Assembly: GCA_947303805.1 (NCBI GenBank)
Contig: CAMYZE010000003.1
Span: forward strand, 186,001 to 250,000
Direction of reading: 5' to 3'
DNA: 64,000 bases
Source of the DNA: an uncultured Clostridia bacterium
GTDB lineage: Bacteria; Bacillota; Clostridia; Lachnospirales; Lachnospiraceae
Shown here: one piece after another, positions 8,219-17,401 of the stretch
How positions within the stretch are numbered: position 1 is the first letter of the stretch
How the letters are laid out: each line of letters starts with the position of its first letter
Translations under genes and position numbers: made by a program
The notes under the pieces: generated by a model
Database searches by the model: none
Told to the model about the DNA's origin: nothing
What the model saw: only the letters and a program-made list of their open reading frames with translations

Positions 8219-9823
8219 CTAATATAATTTAAACTCTGCATTTATATTACCAGGTATATCTGCAGTAACCGTCTGTCCATTCTTAGATGGCTCTACCTTT
8301 AAATATATATAATCTCCCTTATCCTTATCCCATATAACTTCTTTATCAAATTCTATATTAACTACATGGTTCTTTTTACCAGAAAGTTCGCCATATGCCA
8401 AAACTCTATCAATACTACGCCCGCTATATGTTTCTTTCTTCTCTTCCGGCACTACCCCATTTTCATGTCTTTTATCCATAATACAATATTTAAATGAATC
8501 TTCGGTGCTATTATTGAGTGTTAAAGCAAATGAAATTTTGCCAGTTTGATTCATATTTGTAATAGGTATTCCATTATATTTATATATCGGTTCATTGAAT
8601 AATGAATCATAATAACTATTGGTAAGTTTTGTCCACTTTAAGTTGAAGATCTTTTGAAAATAATATTTAAACATAAATGTACAATCATGTTTCGAGGTAG
8701 GGTTAAATAACTGTGTCGTCCATTGAAAATATGCACTATTTGAACCAGCGCCCCGATATGAAGTTGCTGTCGCCCCATCGTTTTCTCTATCCTGGATTTG
8801 AATATTTTTGGATTCTTTGCTTCCAAATCTTTCTTCATCACTTGAATTATAATAATCGCGATACTCATATTCAACTGCATAGCAATCAGTACTATCTTTA
8901 ACTTCACCAGCTAAATTATATTTTAAAAATTGATTTTTCTTTTCATCATCATTAGTACTACTAAAATTGGAATCCTTATCAAAATCTGACCACTCATGAA
9001 CTTGAGTGCAAATTGGTTCCAAGTTTATATGGCAATGTCTTCCTTGCGATGAATGCTTGAAACTACCTGGCTGTGTCAATGTTGTCGTATAGTCAGTAGT
9101 CACAGTTCCAGAAAATCTGCTTCCTATATTCCCAGTATATGAAGCAGACATGAACGCCGAGTAATTTGCTTTAAGATGCATGTGAAGTCTTTTCCTTTTA
9201 ATTTCTTGGAGAGTCCAATTATCCAAATCCTTTTTTTCATTTTCTCCTTTAAAAGGAAAATTCACAAAGTAATATGCCGAAGTCCAATTTTTCTTATCGT
9301 CGTTATAAAACTTGCTGCTATTTTTCTTTGTTGTCCCTAAGTACTCGCATTCGCCATAACCTCCAGATCCAGCATTAACGTTAGAAACTTGACAATACCC
9401 ATATTTTCCACCCGATGTTGCGTTAGCACCATCGCCTCCACCATCTGCTCTTCCTACAAAATAACCTGCAACTACATCTTCAACATTAATTGCCTGTGCT
9501 GGTGTAGCCCACAATGCAAAAACCAAATTATTTTTATCATTTTTTTTAGCATTTATAAACATATTAGTAATTACCATTTTTCGTGTAGTTTTAATACCAG
9601 CTAAGTATGCTGCTATCGCTCCATCAATTTTACCATCTATACTATTTTCATAATTTTCTACCTGGTCAGCAAAATTATCTTTCATTGCCTCAAATTCCGC
9701 TTTTGTAACAAAAGCAGAACCGTCATTGTCGCTTACTATTGCCGACATACTATTAAAACATATAGCAACTATAAGTATTGCGGCTATTTTTGCCGTCATG
9801 CTTTTCGATCTAATCCCTTTCAT
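8219..9823 (-). CDS. Secreted EF-hand-loop surface protein, paralog B
   Basis: 534-residue exported protein of unknown function. Signal peptide (MTAKIAAILIVAICFNSMS core), then IVSDNDGSAFVTKAEFEAM with the EF-hand-like loop residues conserved, then a helix ending AAYLAGI. The rest aligns by eye with paralog A (FDKDSNFSS, YEYRDYYNSS, YCIMDKRHENG, YLKVEPS). Paralog A starts 19 bases downstream, so B-A is probably one transcript. The hairpin-rich leader repeat ends 7 bases before the ATG at 9823, which has no obvious ribosome site; ATG 9799 is an alternative start. Confidence 0.8.
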   Translation of the reverse strand: MKGIRSKSMTAKIAAILIVAICFNSMSAIVSDNDGSAFVTKAEFEAMKDNFADQVENYENSIDGKIDGAIAAYLAGIKTTRKMVITNMFINAKKNDKNNLVFALWATPAQAINVEDVVAGYFVGRADGGGDGANATSGGKYGYCQVSNVNAGSGGYGECEYLGTTKKNSSKFYNDDKKNWTSAYYFVNFPFKGENEKKDLDNWTLQEIKRKRLHMHLKANYSAFMSASYTGNIGSRFSGTVTTDYTTTLTQPGSFKHSSQGRHCHINLEPICTQVHEWSDFDKDSNFSSTNDDEKKNQFLKYNLAGEVKDSTDCYAVEYEYRDYYNSSDEERFGSKESKNIQIQDRENDGATATSYRGAGSNSAYFQWTTQLFNPTSKHDCTFMFKYYFQKIFNLKWTKLTNSYYDSLFNEPIYKYNGIPITNMNQTGKISFALTLNNSTEDSFKYCIMDKRHENGVVPEEKKETYSGRSIDRVLAYGELSGKKNHVVNIEFDKEVIWDKDKGDYIYLKVEPSKNGQTVTADIPGNINAEFKLY

Positions 9824-9830
9824 TCGTTTG

Positions 9831-9983
9831 GCTACGACCTGGGCTCGTGTAACTCGCCCCTACGATTTGTATCGCCCCTACAACTCTACTATGTCCCCCC
9901 CCCTATGGTTTAGGGGGTCTCCCCAGCACCACCCCCTACAAATTTGAAAAGATAGGGGGTCAAAACCCCCTATGATAGGGGGG
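9831..9983 (-). repeat. Hairpin-rich leader repeat, copy upstream of paralog B
   Basis: About 150 bases closely matching the copies at 15803-15938 and 33093-33232. Read on the minus strand it contains three successive pairings of CCCCCTA with TAGGGGG (the first is a near-perfect palindrome CCCCCTATCATAGGGGG), followed by the short module GGGGCGAG-N5-CGAGCCC and the tail AGGTCGTAGC. This copy carries an extra partial module, TATCGCCCCTAC. It has the same orientation and same distance to the start codon as the other full copies, so it may act as a structured 5' leader. Confidence 0.85.
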
Positions 9984-9993
9984 TAATAATAAG

Positions 9994-10392
9994 TTATACC
10001 CAATTTTCTACCTTCAAGTGTTTTATTCTCTTAAACTCTTTTACATTATTGGTTATGAGTATAACTTTTTTTGAACTTGCATGTGCAGCAATAAGCATAT
10101 CAAGGGATCCAATAATATTCCCAGCCTTTTCTAAATCACTTCTAATCTTTCCATATTCATTAGCTGCTTCTACATCATAATCACAAATTATAATTGAAGA
10201 TAAAAACTTTAAAAGATTCTTTAGATTTTCATCTCTCTTTAAGCTCTTTTCTACACCATATATCAATTCACTATATACAATGCTAGAGATTCCTATATCG
10301 CCAAATTTATACTTTGAAAACTTGCTAATTAGTTTTTCATTATAATTTTTTAAAATATAAATACATATATTTGTATCCAGCATATAAATCAT
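9994..10392 (-). CDS. vapC: VapC-type PIN-domain toxin
   Basis: 132-residue PIN-fold ribonuclease, the toxin half of a type II addiction module. Acidic metal-binding residues visible: Asp in MLDTNICIYIL (residue 6), Glu in SELIYG, and Asp in GSLDMLIAAHA, with the terminal TNN motif (ITNNVKEF). Its start overlaps the antitoxin stop by 4 bases (ATGA), so the two are translationally coupled. VapC enzymes usually cut tRNA or rRNA; the target here is unknown. Confidence 0.92.
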   Translation of the reverse strand: MIYMLDTNICIYILKNYNEKLISKFSKYKFGDIGISSIVYSELIYGVEKSLKRDENLKNLLKFLSSIIICDYDVEAANEYGKIRSDLEKAGNIIGSLDMLIAAHASSKKVILITNNVKEFKRIKHLKVENWV

Positions 10393-10757
10393 AGTTTTTC
10401 TCTCACTTCATTTGGCATTTGCTTTCTGTCGATCATATAATCATCGGACATTTTCCCGGCACTATCTTTAATGCCAGCCCAAGGGTCATTTTTTGGTACC
10501 AACATAATAATATTTCCAATTTTGTTGACATAATATTTATCACCTTCACTATCTCCACTCAACTTTTCAAATAGAGAATTAAAGTCAATCCCAGATTTAA
10601 ATTTTTTGTTTAGTGAAAAATTAATATTTTTGCTCTTAACTAAATCATTCGCAAACATATTAAATGCGGCGCTCATAGTTATTCCAAGATCTTTACAAAC
10701 CTTGTCCATCCTCATCTTTAATTGCTCATCAATTCTAAAATTAACCAATACTGACAT
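10389..10757 (-). CDS. Antitoxin with RelB/DinJ-like N terminus and VapB-like C terminus
   Basis: 122-residue partner of the adjacent VapC. Residues 1-45 (VLVNFRIDEQLKMRMDKVCK ... MSAAFNMFANDLV) look like the ribbon-helix-helix DNA-binding domain of RelB/DinJ antitoxins. The C-terminal part (IGNIIMLVPKNDPWAGIKDS and following) resembles toxin-wrapping tails of VapB antitoxins. RelB-type N domains normally pair with RelE/YafQ toxins, so this looks like a domain-swapped antitoxin. It has its own promoter and a palindromic operator. Confidence 0.85.
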   Translation of the reverse strand: MSVLVNFRIDEQLKMRMDKVCKDLGITMSAAFNMFANDLVKSKNINFSLNKKFKSGIDFNSLFEKLSGDSEGDKYYVNKIGNIIMLVPKNDPWAGIKDSAGKMSDDYMIDRKQMPNEVREKL

Positions 10758-10766
10758 ATTTCCTCC

Positions 10767-10815
10767 TATAAAGACATTGTCTTTATATTGTACTATTGAT
10801 TACCTTTACTGTCAA
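10767..10815 (-). promoter_or_regulatory. Promoter and palindromic operator of the antitoxin-vapC operon
   Basis: Minus-strand TTGACA (10810-10815), 17-base spacer, TACAAT (10787-10792). The perfect palindrome TATAAAGACA-T-TGTCTTTATA (10767-10787) starts at the -10 box and covers the transcription start, the expected place for autorepression by a ribbon-helix-helix antitoxin. Confidence 0.85.
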
Positions 10816-10820
10816 ACATA

Positions 10821-10844
10821 AAAAAATCAGGCTTACGCCTGATT
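10821..10844 (-). terminator. Intrinsic terminator after paralog C
   Basis: AATCAGGC-TTAC-GCCTGATT is a perfect 8-bp stem. On the minus strand it is followed by a T-run, 21 bases after the stop of paralog C. Confidence 0.88.
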
Positions 10845-10864
10845 ATAAGTCCGTCCCCATTATT

Positions 10865-12457
10865 CTAGTTTTCTTTAGTTTTATATAATGTTACTATAGG
10901 TTTTGCTATGCTGCAATTTGTATCCAAAGACGAATTCCACAAAATTTTATAATATATAACTTCATTACCCTTAAGTTTTCCACTAGCATTACCTACATAC
11001 AATCCATTAACACCATCATTCAATGTATATGTTTTTGTAGAACTAGTAAGTTTATCGTTTGATGATATATCTAAGTACTCATCACCAGAAACTTCTGATA
11101 ATGTATATACAGTGTTTGGAGCTGTAAAAAATATAATTTTAGGATATAAATTTGCAGACTTCATCTCTGAACTTCTTGTTAAATTGATATTAATGTATAA
11201 GTAATCATAAGTTGTATTTTTATCTAAAGTTGGCACTTCAGTAAGTGGTACTCCCGCAATCATTTGATGATTTTTTTTGATTGTTCTACTAATAGGTAAT
11301 GTGTAATTATAAACTAACCTCTTTGGGTCTATTAATGACTTTAAATACCAACTTCTACTTGTACTACCATAATTTTCAGGCTCAAGGCACCAACCTGGAT
11401 CAATTATATGTGGTATATAATATAGTTCTCCAGTATTACCTCTATCTCTATATAAATAAGTAGATATATTATAATTAGTATCTTGCTTCTGTTTATCTTT
11501 ATTTGTTATATAAATATCTTTATTATAAGCAACAGGGCTCACAACCTGATTTGATGAACTTGAATACATAAAAAGTTTATTTAATTTATCAACATCATAT
11601 GTTATTTCACCATCAATCCAGTCATTTGAAGCATTAGTCAAACCTTTCCACAAATTATTTCCTGATACAACTTGAAATTTCTTTGTAGAATCAGATAAGT
11701 TCGGTCCCGAAGTATATCCCCAGTTATCAACAAATTCAACTACAGGTTTATTACTACTTACATTCTTTGACAAAAAATTATAATAATAATCATTTCTTAT
11801 GTTGTTTCTTGTATAACTTGTTCCCATGCTATTTTCATTCCCTTTACTTGTTTGATCCATGAAAATAGCTGCGGATAAATTATTAATTGATGTCTTTGAT
11901 GTATTCATTAAGTTAAAACTCCCTTTAAACTTAATTCTTAAATTTGACAATTGGTCGCTTATAACAAAATTATTTCCATCTCTTTTTCCATTAAAAAACC
12001 ATTTCAATTTGTTATTATTTCTATCATAATTACTGTATTGTAATCGCGCTTGTCCAAACCTATCCGAACGTTCAAATGTAAAAGTCCAGTCATAATCTGG
12101 TTTAAAACATGAATTATAAACCCAGTTATTATAATTAGAAACTGCGAACTCTGTGTTATTCATATAAATGCTTAATGGATATTCAAAAACCGAAGAAACT
12201 AATTCTAAATTCTGCTCTTCATTAACGGAAACTCTTATACCAGCCAGGTATGAAGCAATAGCTTCATCAATTTTACTGTCAATAGATGTATTATACTTGT
12301 TGATTTGACTTTGAAAATCATTTTTTAACGAATCAAACTCAGCCTTTGTTATAAATGCTGACCCATCATTATCACTTACCGTCACAGCACTTGTATTTAT
12401 GGATAATAATAACATAAATGTTATTATTAATTTCAATATTTTTGTACTTTTTTTCAT
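10865..12457 (-). CDS. Secreted EF-hand-loop surface protein, paralog C
   Basis: About 530 residues, exported, function unknown. Signal peptide (KLIITFMLLLSINTSA), then TVSDNDGSAFITKAEFDSLK and a helix ending in ASYLAGI. The remainder matches paralog D, with shared SVFEYPL, NYNxWxY, GSFNLMNT, FVDNW, DPGWCLEPE, TLPIS and DxYLDIS segments, and it differs from A/B and E/F. I start at ATG 12457, with GAGG six bases upstream; the longer frame begins at a TTG inside that ribosome site. It lies 17 bases after D, so D-C is likely co-transcribed, ending at the hairpin 10821-10844. Confidence 0.8.
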   Translation of the reverse strand: MKKSTKILKLIITFMLLLSINTSAVTVSDNDGSAFITKAEFDSLKNDFQSQINKYNTSIDSKIDEAIASYLAGIRVSVNEEQNLELVSSVFEYPLSIYMNNTEFAVSNYNNWVYNSCFKPDYDWTFTFERSDRFGQARLQYSNYDRNNNKLKWFFNGKRDGNNFVISDQLSNLRIKFKGSFNLMNTSKTSINNLSAAIFMDQTSKGNENSMGTSYTRNNIRNDYYYNFLSKNVSSNKPVVEFVDNWGYTSGPNLSDSTKKFQVVSGNNLWKGLTNASNDWIDGEITYDVDKLNKLFMYSSSSNQVVSPVAYNKDIYITNKDKQKQDTNYNISTYLYRDRGNTGELYYIPHIIDPGWCLEPENYGSTSRSWYLKSLIDPKRLVYNYTLPISRTIKKNHQMIAGVPLTEVPTLDKNTTYDYLYININLTRSSEMKSANLYPKIIFFTAPNTVYTLSEVSGDEYLDISSNDKLTSSTKTYTLNDGVNGLYVGNASGKLKGNEVIYYKILWNSSLDTNCSIAKPIVTLYKTKEN

Positions 12458-12474
12458 CCTATACCTCAAAGTTT

Positions 12475-14073
12475 TTATTGCGATTTAATTATACTTACCA
12501 CTGGCTCACTTATAGTGCAGTTAGTTCTTGTACTTTTATTCCACAGTATCTTGTAATATATTATGTCATAACTATTTAAGCCTTTTTTCTTATTTGATAT
12601 ATAGATATTGTTTTCACCATCAACTAGAGGATATACTTTGACGCTATCTTGCATATCATATTGTTCACTTATATCAAGATAGTCATCTCCTTTCACATCG
12701 CTTAACTTATATATGTCACTTGGTGTGCTAAAAAATATGATACTTGGTGTTGCTTTATTTGCTTTCATTTCTTTTGTTTTTGTCAAGTTAAACTTAACAT
12801 GTATAGCTTCATAATTAACGCCACTAGTTTTCTTTGGCAGTTCAGTAAGTGGAATACCCTCAATCATTAAATGATTTGATTTTGTTTTCTGGCTAATTGG
12901 TAAAGTAAAATCATACACAAGCCTTGAAGGTTTTATAAGCGATTTATTTGTCCAACTTCTACCAGTTTTACCTAATGTTGTGCTTTCAGGCTCTAAACAC
13001 CAGCCAGGATCAACCATGTGACGCATATAATAAGTTATTCCACTACTTGCATTATCACTATATAGCGTAACTATTACTTCTTTCGTAACATCCTGTTTTT
13101 GATTATCTTTATTTGTTATATAAATATCGGCCTTACTACCATATGTCACAGGAGCTTTCACATCATTCCCATCAGTACTATACATAAATATTTTTTTTAC
13201 TTTAGATTGTTCGTATTTTATATCTCCTGACATCCAGTTTGTGGTTGGACTTGCACTACCAATCCACACGTTCGTTCCTGTAACTCTAGAAAACAATTTG
13301 GTTGATTTTGATAAAGTTAAATTTTGTGTGGTATTCCAATTATCCACGAATTCCAATGTCGGTATATTATTAGATATGCTCGTACCCAGCAAAAAATTAA
13401 GTACAAGGTCATCTCTTATACTACTTCTATCATATGAAGTTCCTTTTGCAACTTCATCATTCCTTGAAGTTTGGTCAAAAAATACAGCTCCTGATAAATT
13501 ACCCGTTGAGGTTTTAGTTGTGTTCATCAAATTAAATGAGCCATTTAAAGTTATTTTGTAATCATTTAACTGGTTTGTTATCTTGTAATTTTCACCTGAT
13601 ACAGAACCTTTATAAAACCATTTTAACTTATTATTTTTTTTACTATTGTCGTCATATTGCAATCGCTTCATACCAAAGTTTGAGCCACGTTGAAATGTCC
13701 ATATAAAATTATAATCTGGCTTCCAACAAGTATCATATGTCCACGAGTTATAATTATTTACATTAATTTCTGTATTATCCATGTATAATTCTAATGGATA
13801 TTCAAAAACAGAAGAAACTTTTTCCAAGTTTTCTTCTGTCCTTGTCGTTAGTCTTATACCGCTAAGATATTGTGCTATCGCACCATCTATTTTACCATCT
13901 ATGCTATTTTCATAATTAATAATTTGAGAGTTAAAATCAGATTTTAATGCATCAAATTCAGCTTTCGTAATAAATGCCGAACCGTCGTTATCACTTACTA
14001 CTGCCGCTAAACTATTAATTTTTAAAGATAAAATAAGCAAAATTGCTATTTTTTTACACGATTTTCTAAACAT
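12475..14073 (-). CDS. Secreted EF-hand-loop surface protein, paralog D
   Basis: About 532 residues, exported, function unknown; the close partner of paralog C. The signal peptide (FRKSCKKIAILLILSLKINS) leads into VVSDNDGSAFITKAEFDALK and a helix ending in AQYLSGI. A central DPGWCLEPE and a TLPISQK-like segment are shared with C. ATG 14073 follows a strong AAAGGAAAGGG site; the longer open frame upstream to 14133 only translates the leader-repeat remnant and is not coding. Two N-terminal residues differ from the E/F consensus in a way shared with B (NSIDGKIDG), suggesting exchange between paralogs. Confidence 0.8.
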   Translation of the reverse strand: MFRKSCKKIAILLILSLKINSLAAVVSDNDGSAFITKAEFDALKSDFNSQIINYENSIDGKIDGAIAQYLSGIRLTTRTEENLEKVSSVFEYPLELYMDNTEINVNNYNSWTYDTCWKPDYNFIWTFQRGSNFGMKRLQYDDNSKKNNKLKWFYKGSVSGENYKITNQLNDYKITLNGSFNLMNTTKTSTGNLSGAVFFDQTSRNDEVAKGTSYDRSSIRDDLVLNFLLGTSISNNIPTLEFVDNWNTTQNLTLSKSTKLFSRVTGTNVWIGSASPTTNWMSGDIKYEQSKVKKIFMYSTDGNDVKAPVTYGSKADIYITNKDNQKQDVTKEVIVTLYSDNASSGITYYMRHMVDPGWCLEPESTTLGKTGRSWTNKSLIKPSRLVYDFTLPISQKTKSNHLMIEGIPLTELPKKTSGVNYEAIHVKFNLTKTKEMKANKATPSIIFFSTPSDIYKLSDVKGDDYLDISEQYDMQDSVKVYPLVDGENNIYISNKKKGLNSYDIIYYKILWNKSTRTNCTISEPVVSIIKSQ

Positions 14074-14091
14074 GTTCCCTTTCCTTTGCTG

Positions 14092-14131
14092 GCTACGACC
14101 TGGGCTCCAAAACTCACCCCTACTATGTCCC
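14092..14131 (-). repeat. Partial leader repeat upstream of paralog D
   Basis: Keeps only the gene-proximal part of the leader repeat: the GCTACGACCTGGGCTC end, a decayed CAAAACTCACCCCTAC module and TACTATGTCCC. The three G/C-run hairpins are missing. The position just before the ribosome site of paralog D matches the full copies. Confidence 0.75.
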
Positions 14132-14155
14132 ACTATTGTTTACATATAACTGACT

Positions 14156-15796
14156 TTAATTATCAACTACTAAAGCCATGTTATCTAAACTTGATAATGA
14201 AATTTGTTCTTTATCTTCTGAACCCGCATTTGTCCATTTAAGATAAATGCTTGTTCCTTTTTGTAAATCCGGTATTTGAATAGATACTAACTGCCCTGTT
14301 TTAATTTGATTAGTCTTTTTTGCGGAATCACTTCCTACTTTTGCTTCAAGTAAGTCTTTGTCATTAAATGTGTTGTTAAATGGTTGTTTTGCAAATTGAA
14401 CATCCGTATTATAGCTGCTTGTTCCATCACCAGAATTAAATTTCATATTAAATGTCAATGTTCCAGTTTGATCAATTTTTAGCATATATAATCCTTCATC
14501 CATAAAGTGTTCATCACCATCTTTTGTATAATATCTTACTGAGCGAGCAGGTAAATTTGAAAAGTAATCATTTGTTAAATATGAGGAATTTCGAGCTGTT
14601 ACAAAATATGGGACAACAATTGGAGAAAATGCTGTCATTCCGCCTACACTATAACGTCCTACCGTGTTATGACTTGTATAATAGTTCCAACCAACATTTT
14701 GTATTACCATCAATCGATAAATAGTTGTGTTGCTTGGCAGGTGTGGTTTATAACAAAAATCATCATTTGTTTCTGCAGGCATATTGGCGTTTTTTACATA
14801 CACCCAATTTCTTTTATAATCTTTCCATACAGCTTGTGCAGATATGCGTTCTTCTTGTATGTTTAAATATGTAGGGTGTCCACCGGAAGTATTCGCCCAA
14901 CTTCTTATGTTATTATTTGTTAAATACTGTGTAGTTCTATTGTTCCCTGTTGGCAATGTTGTTTTGTATGAACTCTTGTCAAATTGCGACGCATAACCGG
15001 CAACCATAGTTGCACTAATTTGCTTAGGATGAATCTCTTGAGCATTAGTTATCCATTTACTTGCATTACCTGACTCTTTACCTAATATTGCACCGTATTC
15101 GTAATTTCCGCAAATATTATATTCACCACTAGAGTAATTTTGCAATAGAGGAGTATCTGCAATCCAATAAATTAGTTTATAACCATGACCTATTTGTTTT
15201 CTATCAAATATTGTAAGATTTTCTGTACCTATTTTTCTTTTTTCATCTTTCTTTTCCACCTCAGTAAGACAGCCTTTCTCTCCTGCTATATTATTTTTGT
15301 GCCACGACCAACCGGTTCTTGATACTGTAGTAGAAGCTCTGTCAAAATAACTCCATGTGTTCCAACGACCACTTCCAGCCACCCATGACGAATCGCCTCG
15401 ATTATCTCTCCATAAACTTGTTTGATATGTGTGTATTTCTGGATTCGCTACTTCATATCTTGTGCTAGTTTTTTTATTCCACTTCTCATCCCCATCATCA
15501 AGCCATATTGGAAAATCCCAATCATTAGCTGAGTCAAATGTAACCTTTACCGACTTAGATGTTTTAATTCCCGCAAGATAGGCAGCTATCGCACCATCAA
15601 TCTTACTATCTATACTGGTGTTATACTTATCAATTTGTGCTTGGAAATCATTTTTTAGCGAGTCAAACTCTGCTTTTGTGATAAAAGCTGATCCATCGTT
15701 ATCACTTACTATGGCCGCAAAACTATTTATACTCAATAACAATACAAAAATAAGGCACAAAGCCTTCTTTGCCATTTTCAATCTTTTCCCTAACAT
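14156..15796 (-). CDS. Secreted EF-hand-loop surface protein, paralog E
   Basis: 546 residues, exported, function unknown. Signal peptide (KKALCLIFVLLLSINSFAA), then IVSDNDGSAFITKAEFDSLK and the AAYLAGIK helix. Beyond residue ~90 it shares little with the other paralogs; it is rich in Trp, Tyr, Asn and Ser. The ATG at 15796 lacks a ribosome site. An in-frame TTG (15781) sits six bases after AGGG, as in paralog F, and may be the true start. The gene is divergent from asnS across the leader repeat. Confidence 0.78.
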   Translation of the reverse strand: MLGKRLKMAKKALCLIFVLLLSINSFAAIVSDNDGSAFITKAEFDSLKNDFQAQIDKYNTSIDSKIDGAIAAYLAGIKTSKSVKVTFDSANDWDFPIWLDDGDEKWNKKTSTRYEVANPEIHTYQTSLWRDNRGDSSWVAGSGRWNTWSYFDRASTTVSRTGWSWHKNNIAGEKGCLTEVEKKDEKRKIGTENLTIFDRKQIGHGYKLIYWIADTPLLQNYSSGEYNICGNYEYGAILGKESGNASKWITNAQEIHPKQISATMVAGYASQFDKSSYKTTLPTGNNRTTQYLTNNNIRSWANTSGGHPTYLNIQEERISAQAVWKDYKRNWVYVKNANMPAETNDDFCYKPHLPSNTTIYRLMVIQNVGWNYYTSHNTVGRYSVGGMTAFSPIVVPYFVTARNSSYLTNDYFSNLPARSVRYYTKDGDEHFMDEGLYMLKIDQTGTLTFNMKFNSGDGTSSYNTDVQFAKQPFNNTFNDKDLLEAKVGSDSAKKTNQIKTGQLVSIQIPDLQKGTSIYLKWTNAGSEDKEQISLSSLDNMALVVDN

Positions 15797-15802
15797 TATT
15801 TT

Positions 15803-15938
15803 GCTACGACCTGGGCTCGTGTAACTCGCCCCTACAATTCAAGCTCTACTATGTCCCCCTATGGTTTAGGGGGTCTCCCCAGCACCACCCCCTACAAATT
15901 GAAAAAGATAGGGGGTCAAATCCCCCTATGATAGGGGG
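15803..15938 (-). repeat. Hairpin-rich leader repeat, copy upstream of paralog E
   Basis: Close copy of the 9831-9983 and 33093-33232 repeats, same order and orientation relative to the downstream paralog. The asnS -35 box begins immediately after its far end, so the repeat also borders a divergent housekeeping promoter. Confidence 0.85.
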
Positions 15939-15967
15939 TTGCTAAATAAAGCCCTTTAAGATATAAT
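15939..15967 (+). promoter_or_regulatory. asnS promoter
   Basis: TTGCTA (15939-15944), 17-base spacer, TATAAT (15962-15967), 38 bases before the asnS start. The -35 box abuts the end of the leader repeat. Confidence 0.8.
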
Positions 15968-16005
15968 TAAATGTTATATATAATTTAGTTTTTTGAGGTA
16001 TTTTT

Positions 16006-17400
16006 ATGGAAAAATCAATCAATTTAAGAGAACTTTTTAGTGAGAGTGATAAATATATAGGCAAAAAAGTGACTGTCACTGGTTGGATTAGAACTAACCG
16101 AGACTCTAAGACTTTTGGATTTATTGTACTTAGCGACGGCACTGTTTTTAGCAATTTGCAAGTAGTTTATGATGAGAAGTTACCAAACTTTGCCGAAATT
16201 GCAAAATTAAATGTAGGCTGTGCACTTAATATAGTAGGAACTATAGTTGCAACCCCTGAGGCAAAACAAAAATTCGAACTTCATGCTGAATCAATTTTAG
16301 TTGAAGGACCTTGCGATGAGACATATCCTATACAGCCTAAAAAACACACTCTTGAGTTTCTTAGAACTATCAATCATCTAAGACCAAGAACCAATACTTT
16401 CCAGGCAATTTTTAGAGTTCGATCACTTCTCGCATTTGCAATTCATGACTTTTTCCAAAAAAATGATTTCATATATGTCCACACACCTATAATCACTGGC
16501 TCTGACTGTGAGGGTGCTGGGGAAATGTTTCAAGTTACAACTCTTGATTTAAAAAATGTACCAAAGAACAAAGATGGCAGCATAGATTTTAATCAAGATT
16601 TTTTTGGCAAACCTACAAACTTAACTGTAAGTGGTCAACTTTATGGCGAGACATTTGCACAGGCTTTTAAAAATATCTACACTTTCGGTCCAACCTTTAG
16701 AGCTGAAAATTCCAATACAGCTCGTCATGCCGCAGAGTTTTGGATGATAGAACCAGAGATGGCATTCACCGACCTTGAAGGAAATATGGATGTAGCAGAG
16801 AGGATGCTCAAATATGTAATCAAGTATGTCCTCGACAAAGCTCCAGAAGAGATGGATTTCTTCAATAAGTTTTTTGACAATGGCTTACTTGAAAGACTTA
16901 ACCATGTAGTAAACTCAGACTTCGGAGTTATAACTTACACCGATGCTGTAAAAGAACTTGAAAAACACAATGATAAATTTGAATATAAGGTTTCATGGGG
17001 TGCAGATCTACAGACAGAGCACGAAAAATATTTGACTGAAGTTATATTTCAAAAACCGGTGTTTGTAACCCACTATCCAAAAGAGATAAAAGCTTTCTAT
17101 ATGAAACTTGACCCAGATGGTAAGACTGTAGCAGCAGTTGACTGCCTAGTGCCAGGCATAGGAGAAATCATAGGCGGCTCTCAAAGAGAGGACAACTACG
17201 AAGTATTATTAAAAAAGATGAAAGATCAAAATTTAAATGTTGATGACTATGCTTTCTATCTTGACCTTAGGAAATATGGTTCTACAGTCCACTCAGGTTT
17301 TGGCCTCGGATTTGAAAGACTAGTAATGTATGTAACTGGAGTTCAAAATATCCGTGACGCAATACCATATCCAAGAACAGTAGGAAATTGTGATATCTAA
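16006..17400 (+). CDS. asnS: Asparaginyl-tRNA synthetase
   Basis: Charges tRNA-Asn with asparagine in the cytosol. The 464-residue protein has an N-terminal OB-fold anticodon-binding domain (residues ~18-110, [19 protein letters not shown]) and a class II catalytic domain with motif 2 ([20 protein letters not shown]) and the C-terminal motif 3 ([13 protein letters not shown]). The GERFE-type signatures separate AsnS from AspS. A GAGG site lies 7 bases before ATG 16006. It heads a plus-strand unit with the SbcD/SbcC-like pair. asnA elsewhere in the window supplies free asparagine. Confidence 0.97.
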   Translation: MEKSINLRELFSESDKYIGKKVTVTGWIRTNRDSKTFGFIVLSDGTVFSNLQVVYDEKLPNFAEIAKLNVGCALNIVGTIVATPEAKQKFELHAESILVEGPCDETYPIQPKKHTLEFLRTINHLRPRTNTFQAIFRVRSLLAFAIHDFFQKNDFIYVHTPIITGSDCEGAGEMFQVTTLDLKNVPKNKDGSIDFNQDFFGKPTNLTVSGQLYGETFAQAFKNIYTFGPTFRAENSNTARHAAEFWMIEPEMAFTDLEGNMDVAERMLKYVIKYVLDKAPEEMDFFNKFFDNGLLERLNHVVNSDFGVITYTDAVKELEKHNDKFEYKVSWGADLQTEHEKYLTEVIFQKPVFVTHYPKEIKAFYMKLDPDGKTVAAVDCLVPGIGEIIGGSQREDNYEVLLKKMKDQNLNVDDYAFYLDLRKYGSTVHSGFGLGFERLVMYVTGVQNIRDAIPYPRTVGNCDI

Positions 17401-17401
17401 T

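Noticed and set aside
9831..9983. Leader repeat as an insertion sequence or MITE
   Set aside because: No transposase, no clear target-site duplication and no full-length terminal inverted repeat; the position is tied to the paralog start codons. Mobility remains unproven.
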